Assembly: GCF_014673495.1 (NCBI RefSeq)
Contig: NZ_CP051006.1
Span: 4,464,001 to 4,528,000 of the forward strand
Reading direction: 5' to 3'
From: Streptomyces griseofuscus
GTDB taxonomy: Bacteria; Actinomycetota; Actinomycetes; Streptomycetales; Streptomycetaceae
Length of the DNA stretch: 64,000 nt
Made by a program: the position numbers and the translations under genes. Below, piece after piece: positions 24,173-32,623 of the stretch; position 1 is the first letter of the stretch, and each line of letters opens with the position of its first letter. A model generated the notes under the pieces. The model saw only the letters and a list, made by a program, of their open reading frames with translations, searched no databases and was not told the origin of the DNA.

Positions 24173-24756
24173 CCACTGACACGCACCAAACGCCGTACGA
24201 ACAGCACGTCGACGGCTTCGGCACCGTCCGCATCCGCCCCCTGGACCCCGCCAGCGACACGGACGTGATCCACGCCTGGGTGAGCGAGGAACGCGCCGCC
24301 TTCTGGGGCATGACCGGCCTCAGCCGCGACCAGGTCGCCGAGATCTACGCCCATATGGCCACCCTGGACACCCACCACGCCCACCTGGTCACCAAGGACG
24401 GCGCCCCGGCCGCCCTGTTCCAGACGTACGAGCCCGCCGCGGACCGCGTCGGCGAGTGCTACGACGTACGGCCCGGCGACCTCGGCGTCCATGTCCTGCT
24501 CGCCCCCGCCGACACCGCGGGAGCCCGCCCCGGCTGGTCCACCGCGCTGCTCACGGTCCTGACGACGTACGCGCTGACCGCCCTCGGCCGGCGGCGGCTG
24601 GTGGTCGACCCGGACGTCCGCAACGCCAAGGCGATCGCCCGCTTCGTCCGCCAGGGCTTCGTGCCCGGACCCGCCGTCGTGCTGCCCGAGGTGGACCTCC
24701 CCGATGTGTACCTGCCCGAGAAGCACGCCCAACTCGCCTTCCTGGAACGCGGGTAG
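24169..24756 (+). CDS. Siderophore-type GNAT acyltransferase (AlcB/IucB/DesC-like)
   Basis: 195 aa. The pattern FGTVRIRPLDPASDTDVIHAWVSEERAAFWGM, then YDVRPGDLGVHVLLAPAD, then RRLVVDPDVRNAKAIARFVRQGFVPG, then AQLAFLERG is that of the acetyltransferase family that acylates N-hydroxylated diamines or lysine in siderophore synthesis (IucB, RhbD, AlcB, DesC). It overlaps the acylase stop by 4 nt (ATGA). No N-hydroxylase or IucA/C synthetase is in the window, so it probably modifies a precursor made elsewhere. Confidence 0.87.
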   Translation: MTTDTHQTPYEQHVDGFGTVRIRPLDPASDTDVIHAWVSEERAAFWGMTGLSRDQVAEIYAHMATLDTHHAHLVTKDGAPAALFQTYEPAADRVGECYDVRPGDLGVHVLLAPADTAGARPGWSTALLTVLTTYALTALGRRRLVVDPDVRNAKAIARFVRQGFVPGPAVVLPEVDLPDVYLPEKHAQLAFLERG

Positions 24757-24777
24757 AGCGGGGGTAGCCTTCCGGGG

Positions 24778-25254
24778 GTGACGACTCCGCACGAGCTGAT
24801 CGCGCACTACGGACTCGAACCGATCCCCCGCGAGGGCGGTCTGTTCCGGCGTACCTGGGAGGGGCCCGAGCGGGCGGACGGCCGCCCCGCCGGCGCCGCC
24901 ATCGTGGCCCTGCTCACGGCGGACGACCACTCCGCCCTGCACCGCCTGCCCTACGCCGAGATCTGGCACTTCTACCTCGGCGACCCGCTGCGCATGCTGC
25001 TCCTCGCCCCCGACGGCACCACCCGCACCGCCGTACTCGGCCCCGACCTGCGCGCCGGCCAGCAGGTCCAGCTGACCGTCCCGGCCCGCACCTGGATGGG
25101 GGCGCGAGTGGCCCCGGGCGGCGGCTGGACGTTCTTCGGCTGCACGACGGCCCCCGGGTTCACCTACGCGGACTACGAACACGGGGACGCCGCGGACCTC
25201 ACGGCGCGTTACCCCGCCGAGGCCGCCCGGATCAGGGAACTGTGCCGCCCATGA
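24778..25254 (+). CDS. Cupin-fold protein (DUF985 family)
   Basis: 158 aa. Small double-stranded beta-helix: LFRRTWEGPERADG, then IVALLTADDHSALHRLPYAEIWHFYLGDPLRMLLLAPDG, then GWTFFGCTTAPGFTYADYEHGD. These are features of the DUF985 cupins, whose enzymatic role is undefined. It starts 21 nt after the acetyltransferase stop and ends with a 4-nt overlap with the SDR gene, consistent with the iron-box operon. Confidence 0.85.
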   Translation: MTTPHELIAHYGLEPIPREGGLFRRTWEGPERADGRPAGAAIVALLTADDHSALHRLPYAEIWHFYLGDPLRMLLLAPDGTTRTAVLGPDLRAGQQVQLTVPARTWMGARVAPGGGWTFFGCTTAPGFTYADYEHGDAADLTARYPAEAARIRELCRP

Positions 25255-26012
25255 GCCTCCTCGACGGACAGACCGCCCTGGTGACCGGCGCGGGCGGCGG
25301 CATCGGCCGGGCCCTCGCGCTGCGCTTCGCCGAACAGGGCGCGGCGGTCGCCCTGCACTGCCGTACGGCGACCGCCGCGGCCGGGGAGACCGCCGACCGG
25401 ATCCGGGCTGCGGGCGGCCTGGCGGTCGTGCTGCGCGCGGACCTGACCGACGAGGACGCCTGCCACCGCCTGGTCCACGACACCCTGGAATGGTCCGGCG
25501 GCCGGCTCACCGCGCTGGTCAACAACGCGGCCGCGCAGCCGGTCCAGCCACTGCCCGGGATGACCGCCGCCGAGTGGCGCGCGGTGGTCGACACCGACCT
25601 GACCAGCGTCTTCGCCTGCACCCAGGCCGCCGCGGCCCATATGCGCGGGCACGGCGGCGGCACCGTCACCCACATCGCCTCCATCGAGGCCGGGCACCCC
25701 GCCCCCGGCCACGCCCACTACGGCGCGGCCAAGGCGGCGGTGGTGACGCACGCCCGAGCAGCCGCCCTGGAGTACGGCCCCGACGGCATCCGCGTCAACA
25801 CGGTCTCCCCGGGCCTGATCGACCGCCCGGGCCTCTCCACCGCCTGGCCGGACGGCGTCCACCGCTGGCTCGCCGCCGCCCCCACCGGCCGCCTGGGCCG
25901 CCCCGAGGACGTCGCCGACGCCTGTGTCTTCCTGGCCTCGCCGCTCGCCTCCTGGATCACCGGGCACGATCTGGTGGTGGACGGCGGTGTGTCGGCGCGG
26001 CCTACCTGGTGA
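25251..26012 (+). CDS. Short-chain dehydrogenase/reductase
   Basis: 253 aa. A classical SDR with the NAD(P)-binding glycine motif (LVTGAGGGIGRAL), NNAA at ~88, catalytic Ser in HIASIEAGH, and Tyr/Lys in HYGAAKAAV. PEDVADACVFLASPLASWITGHDLVVDGGVS is the typical ending. ATG 25251 overlaps the cupin stop. Last gene of the iron-box operon; its substrate is unknown. Confidence 0.9.
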   Translation: MSLLDGQTALVTGAGGGIGRALALRFAEQGAAVALHCRTATAAAGETADRIRAAGGLAVVLRADLTDEDACHRLVHDTLEWSGGRLTALVNNAAAQPVQPLPGMTAAEWRAVVDTDLTSVFACTQAAAAHMRGHGGGTVTHIASIEAGHPAPGHAHYGAAKAAVVTHARAAALEYGPDGIRVNTVSPGLIDRPGLSTAWPDGVHRWLAAAPTGRLGRPEDVADACVFLASPLASWITGHDLVVDGGVSARPTW

Positions 26013-27699
26013 GCGCTCCGCCCGGCCGCGTGGTGCCGCCCGCGTCGCCGTTCCTGCTCGCCCGCCACTCCAGGGCCTGGGGCTCCTCGGTGAACTCGAT
26101 CAGGTGCTGCCCGGCGAACCGGTGCAGCGCGTCGCGGACCTCGACCGGCGTGGCGTAGAAGAACTCCTTGCGGCTGTTGACCTGGTTGACCCGCTGGGAC
26201 GCGAAGTGCCGGTGCAGTTCCGCCTCCAGACCGACCGCGTCCTTGCTGAAGATCAGCGCGTGCACGTCGAAACGGAAGGGGACGGCCGCACCGCTCAACT
26301 CGTAGACCCGCTCAAGGGGTTCGAGCCGGCGGGTCATGCCGATCTTCACGATGCGATCGCCGAAGGCGCCGATGTTCGAGATGACGTACACATAGCCGGT
26401 ACGGACGTTGGCCGCACGGGACTCGACGTCCTGGAGCGAGTGCTCGATCTCGGCCAGCTTGGCCTCCAGCTCCGCGGCGCCGCCCGCGTCCCCGCGCTCG
26501 CGCAGCCGCTCCAGCGCCGCCTGGTAGTGGCCGAGTTCCTTGTTCAGCTTCTCGCGCTGCCGGTCCAGCTCCCGCTGCACGGCCGCCTCCTCCCGCTCCC
26601 GGGCACGCGCCTCGCGCTGGGCCTCCTTCTCCTCGTCCTTCTTCTGGAGGTAGTCGGCGGTGAGCTCCAGCTCGCGCACCCGCGCGTTGTGGAACTCGTC
26701 GCTGATCCGGATGTGCATGGTGGCGCCCAGCTTGGCGATCGTCTCGCGGCTCTTGTAGAGCCGGTCGACGAGAGAGGCGAGCCGGTACGGCCGCATGGAC
26801 CGCACCGCGTAGTCGGCCTCGGCGTTGTAGGCGCGCAGCATGAGCTTGGAGAAGTCACGGACCATCTTCTGGCCCTCGCGCTTGGAGCCGTTGACCGTCC
26901 AGTCCGTGGTGGCGTGCACGGCCCGGCCCGCGCGGGTGAGCGACTTGATCTCGTTCCGGAGCGTGTCCAGGCGGCTGCGGTAGGCGATCGCGTCCTGGAG
27001 GACATGGCGGTAGGCGTAGATCCCCGCCTCCTGGAGCAGGGCGGTCTCATCGGCGTTGACGATCCGCGCCTGGAGTTCGGCGAGCCGTCGCTCGGCGGCG
27101 GAGACGTCCGCACGCTGCCGGTCGGCGTCCCTGCGCAGCCGGTCCGTCACCTTGGCCGCCTCCCGCGCGTCGGCGAGGATCTCCCTCGCCGTCGCCCGCG
27201 CGTCCTCGACGATCTCCCGGGCCTCGGCACCGGCTTCGGCGACCGCCCTCTCCCGCAGCGCCGCGGCCTCCGCCTCGACCTGCCGTACGAGACCGGCGAC
27301 GCGCTCGGCGTCCAGCCCCTGCGTCCGCGCGATCCAGGCCCGCAACTCCTCCGCCTCGGAGACGGCCTCCGCCCGACGCCGCCCGAACAACCGCCCCTTG
27401 CGCGGCGCCGGAACCGCGGCCACGGCACCACCGACAGGGGCGCCGGTGGTGGGACCGACGGCAAGGGTGCCGGTGGTGGGACCGGCGACCGGGGCACCGG
27501 GTGCGGGACCGGCGACAAGGGTGCCGGGTGCGGGGCCGACGGCAGGAGTGCCGGGTGCGGGGCCGCCCTCCGGTATCCACAACTGCCACCCCTCCGGAGC
27601 GGCCGGCCATGACGGATCGGGCCGCCAGTCCGCCGGCGGCGTCCACCCCGCGGGCGGCACGGGCCAGCCCGGCGGCGGATTGAAGCGATAAGCGCTCAT
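26002..27699 (-). CDS. DUF4041 / T5orf172 (GIY-YIG superfamily) protein
   Basis: 565 aa. A Pro/Trp-rich start (NPPPGWPVPPAGWTPPADWRPDPSWP) resembles DUF2510-like repeats. A long coiled coil (~130-280) leads into the DUF4041 helical region (ALLQEAGIYAYRHVLQDAIAYRSRLDTLRNEIKSL, then RDFSKLMLRAYNAEADYAVRSMRPYRLASLVDRLYKSRETIAKLG). A C-terminal T5orf172/MUG113 domain follows (GYVYVISNIGAFGDRIVKIGMTRRLEPLERVYELSGAAVPFRFDVHALIFSKDA), carrying GIY-YIG nuclease-like motifs. Function unknown; related proteins occur in phages. ATG 27699 follows a run of Gs. Its last 11 bases overlap the convergent SDR gene. Confidence 0.85.
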   Translation of the reverse strand: MSAYRFNPPPGWPVPPAGWTPPADWRPDPSWPAAPEGWQLWIPEGGPAPGTPAVGPAPGTLVAGPAPGAPVAGPTTGTLAVGPTTGAPVGGAVAAVPAPRKGRLFGRRRAEAVSEAEELRAWIARTQGLDAERVAGLVRQVEAEAAALRERAVAEAGAEAREIVEDARATAREILADAREAAKVTDRLRRDADRQRADVSAAERRLAELQARIVNADETALLQEAGIYAYRHVLQDAIAYRSRLDTLRNEIKSLTRAGRAVHATTDWTVNGSKREGQKMVRDFSKLMLRAYNAEADYAVRSMRPYRLASLVDRLYKSRETIAKLGATMHIRISDEFHNARVRELELTADYLQKKDEEKEAQREARAREREEAAVQRELDRQREKLNKELGHYQAALERLRERGDAGGAAELEAKLAEIEHSLQDVESRAANVRTGYVYVISNIGAFGDRIVKIGMTRRLEPLERVYELSGAAVPFRFDVHALIFSKDAVGLEAELHRHFASQRVNQVNSRKEFFYATPVEVRDALHRFAGQHLIEFTEEPQALEWRASRNGDAGGTTRPGGALTR

Positions 27700-27817
27700 T
27701 CCCACCCCCCAGTGAAATGCGCAGAGCGCGATTCTCCGGGCGATCGGCGACCGGGGCGCCCGCCTGTTCCGCCTTGTGACTTTCTTGTGATCACACGCGG
27801 GCGGTGAGCGCACAACG

Positions 27818-27853
27818 TCGAAGGGCCCCACTGCAAACAGTGGGGCCCTTCGA
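27818..27853 (-). terminator. Terminator for tRNA-Ser(GGA)
   Basis: A perfect 16-bp inverted repeat (TCGAAGGGCCCCACTG) with loop CAAA, just downstream of the tRNA on the minus strand. Confidence 0.8.
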
Positions 27854-27876
27854 CATCGTGCCCGGTGAGGCACTGG

Positions 27877-27961
27877 CGGAGGATACGAGATTCGAACTCG
27901 TGAGGGGTTGCCCCCAACACGCTTTCCAAGCGTGCGCCCTAGGCCTCTAGGCGAATCCTCC
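27877..27961 (-). tRNA. tRNA-Ser (anticodon GGA)
   Basis: 85 nt. Acceptor GGAGGAT/ATCCTCC, anticodon stem CACGC/GCGTG with loop TTGGAAA, class II variable arm, T-loop GTTCGAATC. CCA is not encoded. Confidence 0.95.
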
Positions 27962-28037
27962 GGTCGGAACATTACATGACCGAGGAGGGTGCTCGCGAAC
28001 TCGTTCCCGCAGGCCCGGATCGGGTACTCTCTGCGTA

Positions 28038-28123
28038 GCCCCTCACGCGGCGCTATCTGACTGAACTCCCCCAGGGCCGGAAGGCAGCAAGGGTAGGTCG
28101 GCTCTGGCGGGTGCGTGGGGGGC
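28038..28123 (+). ncRNA. ffs: Small signal recognition particle RNA (4.5S)
   Basis: The conserved apical loop CCAGGGCCGGAAGGCAGCAA and GGGTAGGTCGGCTCTGG mark the bacterial small SRP RNA. The ends pair (GCCCCTCACGC with GCGTGGGGGGC, 11 bp). A TACTCT -10 hexamer at 28025-28030 ends 8 nt before the 5' end. It binds Ffh and directs membrane-protein translation. Located 62 nt before dnaX, as in other actinobacteria. Confidence 0.93.
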
Positions 28124-28185
28124 GTCTGCGTTGCCGGGGGCTTCGGCGGGCCCGGTTGTCAGTGCACGCCTATAACCTCGTAAGC

Positions 28186-30501
28186 GTGTCGTCTCTCGCG
28201 CTGTACCGCCGCTACCGTCCCGAGACCTTTGCCGAGGTCATCGGGCAGGAGCATGTCACCGACCCGTTGCAGCAGGCGCTGCGCAACAACCGGGTCAATC
28301 ACGCGTACCTGTTCAGCGGGCCGCGTGGCTGCGGGAAGACCACCAGCGCGCGCATCCTCGCCCGCTGCCTCAACTGCGAGCAGGGCCCCACCCCCACCCC
28401 GTGCGGCGAGTGCCAGTCCTGCCAGGACCTCGCGCGCAACGGACCGGGTTCGATCGACGTCATCGAGATCGACGCCGCCTCCCACGGTGGCGTGGACGAC
28501 GCCCGTGAACTGCGCGAGAAGGCATTCTTCGGCCCCGCGGGCAGCCGGTACAAGATCTACATCATCGACGAGGCCCACATGGTCACGTCGGCCGGCTTCA
28601 ACGCCCTGCTGAAGGTCGTCGAGGAGCCGCCCGAGCACCTCAAGTTCATCTTCGCCACGACCGAGCCCGAGAAGGTCATCGGCACCATCCGCTCGCGGAC
28701 CCACCACTACCCGTTCCGGCTGGTGCCGCCCGGCACCCTGCGGGACTACCTCGGCGAGGTGTGCCAGAAGGAGGACATCCCCGTCGAGGACGGTGTGCTT
28801 CCCCTGGTGGTGCGCGCGGGCGCCGGATCCGTCCGTGACTCCATGTCGGTCATGGACCAACTCCTCGCCGGCGCGGGCGCGGACGGTGTGACGTACACCA
28901 TGGCCACCGCCCTCCTCGGCTACACCGACGGCTCCCTCCTCGACTCCGTGGTCGAGGCCTTCGCCACCGGTGACGGCGCGGCCGCCTTCGAGGTCGTCGA
29001 CCACATCATCGAGGGCGGCAACGACCCGCGCCGCTTCGTCGCCGACCTGCTCGAACGCCTCCGCGACCTGGTGATCCTCGCCGCCGTGCCGGACGCCGTC
29101 GACAAGGGGCTCATCGACGCCCCCGCCGACGTCCTGGAGCGCATGCAGGCCCAGGCGTCCACCTTCGGCGCGGCCGAGCTGAGCCGCGCCGCCGACCTGG
29201 TCAACCAGGGCCTGACCGAGATGCGCGGCGCCACCTCGCCCCGCCTCCAGCTCGAACTCATCTGCGCCCGCGTCCTGCTCCCCGCTGCCTACGGCGACGA
29301 GCGCTCCCTCATGGCCCGCCTCGACCGCATCGAGCGCGGCGTCAACTTCAGCGCCGGCGCCGGCGCCCCCGCCATGGGCTACGTCCCCGGCCCGGAGGCC
29401 CACGGCGGCGCCCCCGCCGTGACGGTCCCACCCGGCGGCGGCCCGGCTGCGGCCCGGGCGGCGGCGCGGGGAGTGCCGGGCGGAGCGGCTCCTGGCAACG
29501 GTCCCGGTCCGGTTCCGGGTGCCGGTGGTGTGCCTGGTGCCGGTGGCGTCGGTGGTGCGCCTTCGGCTCCGGCTGCCGCTCCGATCGCGCCAGCACCTGC
29601 CCCCGCTCCCACCCCTGCTCCCGAGCCCGCCGCTCCGGTGGCGCCCGCTCCGGCCCCTGCCCCCGTCGAGCAGCCGGCCCCGGCCGCTCAGGCTGCTCCC
29701 GCATCCGGCGCCCCCGGTGCCTGGCCCACGGCCGCTCCCGTCGGTGGCGGACGGCGCCCCGGTGGCTGGCCCACCGCCGCCGCGCCCGGCGCCCCGCAGC
29801 AGCAGGCCCCCGCGGCCGCCCCCCGGCCGCAGGGGGCCCAGCCGGCTCTCGCCGCCCCCGCGCCCTCGGCTCCCCAGCCTCCCGCGGCCGCCCCCGCCGG
29901 TGGGCTCGACCCCCGGATGCTCTGGCCGAACATCCTGGAGGCCGTGAAGAACCGCCGGCGCTTCACCTGGATCCTGCTCAGCCAGAACGCCCAGGTCACC
30001 GGCTTCGACGGCACCACGCTCCAGCTGGGCTTCGTGAACGCCGGGGCTCGTGACAACTTCGCGAGCAGCGGCAGCGAGGACGTGCTGCGGGCCGCGCTGG
30101 CCGAGCAGTTCAACGTGCAGTGGAAGATCGAGTCGCTGATCGACCCGTCCGGCGGCGGCTCCGCGCCCCCTGCCCCGGGCGGCGGCTCAGCGGGCTTCGG
30201 TGGCGGCTCGGGTGCCCCCAGCGGCGGTTACGGCGGTGGCGGCGCGCCCGCCGGCAGCGGCTACGGCTCCTCGCCCGCGCCCCGCGCCCCTTCCCCCCAG
30301 CCCTCCGCCCCCGCGTCCACACCCCCGGTATCCGGCCCGGCGAGCCCTCGCCCCGCCGCCCCCGAGCCGCCCCCCGTCTCCCCCGAGGACGACATCCCCG
30401 AGGACGACGACCCCGACCTGGACGAATCCGCCCTCTCCGGCCACGACCTGATCATGCGCGAACTGGGCGCGACAGTGGTGGAGGAATTCACCAACGAGTG
30501 A
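28186..30501 (+). CDS. dnaX: DNA polymerase III gamma/tau subunit
   Basis: 771 aa. The clamp-loader AAA+ core spans residues ~1-370: YRRYRPETFAEVIGQEHV, Walker A GPRGCGKTTSARILAR, a four-Cys zinc module (CLNCEQGPTPTPCGECQSC), DEAH-like IIDEAHMVT, sensor 1 FIFATTEPEKVIGTIRSR. A very long Ala/Pro/Gly linker (~395-590) precedes the tau C-terminal domain (LWPNILEAVKNRRRFTWILLSQNAQVTGFDG). The tail after ~660 is again Gly/Pro-rich and ends in acidic SEDDIPEDDDPDLDESALSGHDLIMRELG. GTG 28186 has no Shine-Dalgarno, and TATAAC (28171-28176) ends 10 nt before it, so it may be leaderless. Confidence 0.95.
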   Translation: MSSLALYRRYRPETFAEVIGQEHVTDPLQQALRNNRVNHAYLFSGPRGCGKTTSARILARCLNCEQGPTPTPCGECQSCQDLARNGPGSIDVIEIDAASHGGVDDARELREKAFFGPAGSRYKIYIIDEAHMVTSAGFNALLKVVEEPPEHLKFIFATTEPEKVIGTIRSRTHHYPFRLVPPGTLRDYLGEVCQKEDIPVEDGVLPLVVRAGAGSVRDSMSVMDQLLAGAGADGVTYTMATALLGYTDGSLLDSVVEAFATGDGAAAFEVVDHIIEGGNDPRRFVADLLERLRDLVILAAVPDAVDKGLIDAPADVLERMQAQASTFGAAELSRAADLVNQGLTEMRGATSPRLQLELICARVLLPAAYGDERSLMARLDRIERGVNFSAGAGAPAMGYVPGPEAHGGAPAVTVPPGGGPAAARAAARGVPGGAAPGNGPGPVPGAGGVPGAGGVGGAPSAPAAAPIAPAPAPAPTPAPEPAAPVAPAPAPAPVEQPAPAAQAAPASGAPGAWPTAAPVGGGRRPGGWPTAAAPGAPQQQAPAAAPRPQGAQPALAAPAPSAPQPPAAAPAGGLDPRMLWPNILEAVKNRRRFTWILLSQNAQVTGFDGTTLQLGFVNAGARDNFASSGSEDVLRAALAEQFNVQWKIESLIDPSGGGSAPPAPGGGSAGFGGGSGAPSGGYGGGGAPAGSGYGSSPAPRAPSPQPSAPASTPPVSGPASPRPAAPEPPPVSPEDDIPEDDDPDLDESALSGHDLIMRELGATVVEEFTNE

Positions 30502-30517
30502 GCGACCGCCGACCGCG

Positions 30518-30935
30518 CCCCCGGCAACCCCCTCGGGGGCGCGGGGAACCGCGCGCCCGGCCACGACGCTCCCGCACCGGGCGACGGCCCGCAGTCCCCT
30601 CAGTCGCGTTCAGGCTGCCTTGTGCAGTCGAGGCCCCCGGCAACCCCTTCAGGGGCGCGGGGAACTGCGCGCCCTGCCACGATGCTCTCGCACCTGACGA
30701 CGGCCCGCAGTCCCCTCAGCCGTAATCAGACAGCCCCTTGCAGTCGAGGCCCCCGGCAACCCCTTCAGGGGCGCGGGGAACTGCGCGCCCTGCCACGATG
30801 CTCTCGCACCTGACGACGGCCCGCAGTCCCCTCAGTCGCAGTCAGACAGCTCCTTGCAGCCGACGCCCCCGGCAACCCCTTCAGGGGCACGGGGAACTGC
30901 GCGCTCAGCCACCACGGCCCCGGCACCCGAACACG
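30518..30935. repeat. 116-bp tandem repeat array, about 3.6 copies
   Basis: Units begin with CCCCCGGCAACCCC at 30518, 30634, 30750 and 30866, an exact 116-bp period. Units 2 and 3 are nearly identical; unit 1 is more diverged; unit 4 is truncated. Each unit contains CCCCTTCAGGGG and GGGGAACTGCGCG hairpin elements, shared with the dispersed copy at 17643. It fills the gap between dnaX and purD and holds no supported gene. Confidence 0.92.
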
Positions 30936-31037
30936 CACGGTCCACCCCCGCCCCCCTTACCCCCCGCCACACCCTTGTAGGAACGTACGGCTTCCCCACC
31001 CCCAAGGCTTCGGCAACCTTGCCATTAGGCTGACCCC

Positions 31038-32294
<1,257 letters not shown>

Positions 32295-32333
32295 GCGCCC
32301 TCCCGACGCCTCCCAGCTCCCGTTTCACCCCGA

Positions 32334-32362
32334 CAGGCCCCGGATCCGCAATCCGGGGCCTG
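32334..32362 (+). terminator. purD terminator
   Basis: CAGGCCCCGGAT/ATCCGGGGCCTG stem with a short loop followed by GATCTTTGCT. Confidence 0.8.
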
Positions 32363-32470
32363 ATCTTTGCTGTCTGTCACCCAGCTTTGACCAAGGCCAT
32401 TCCATCGAGTGAGCAATCGCCCATCCGGCTGACGTGGGCCGGGGCCGCAACTAGGGTGCCGCGCAAGCGT

Positions 32471-32545
32471 TCCGGTACTTGGCACACCGGCATTGCGCGC
32501 TTGCCCACCGGCACTGCGCACTTGGCCCACCGGCATTGCGTTGTC
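32471..32545. repeat. 21-22-bp phased direct repeats
   Basis: CACCGGCATTGCGCGCTTGCC (32485-32505), then CACCGGCACTGCGCACTTGG (start 32506), then CACCGGCATTGCG (start 32528), with a degenerate half-unit at 32471-32484. The last copy runs into a TTGTCA hexamer (32541-32546). They lie ~80-150 bp upstream of the following membrane-protein gene. The rest of the 330-bp gap shows nothing else. Confidence 0.75.
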
Positions 32546-32623
32546 AGTGACGGATGCCACAGTGGGGGAGTGAGCAGCACCAGGACAGCGCGGCATCGGC
32601 AGGGGAGGGGGTGAGGTCGGCAG

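Noticed and set aside
30518..30935. CRISPR array
   Set aside because: The 116-bp units are contiguous with no unique spacers, and no cas genes are present.
32541..32569. TTGTCA-based promoter for the pseudo-protease
   Set aside because: No -10 hexamer at 16-19 nt; the sequence there is G-rich.
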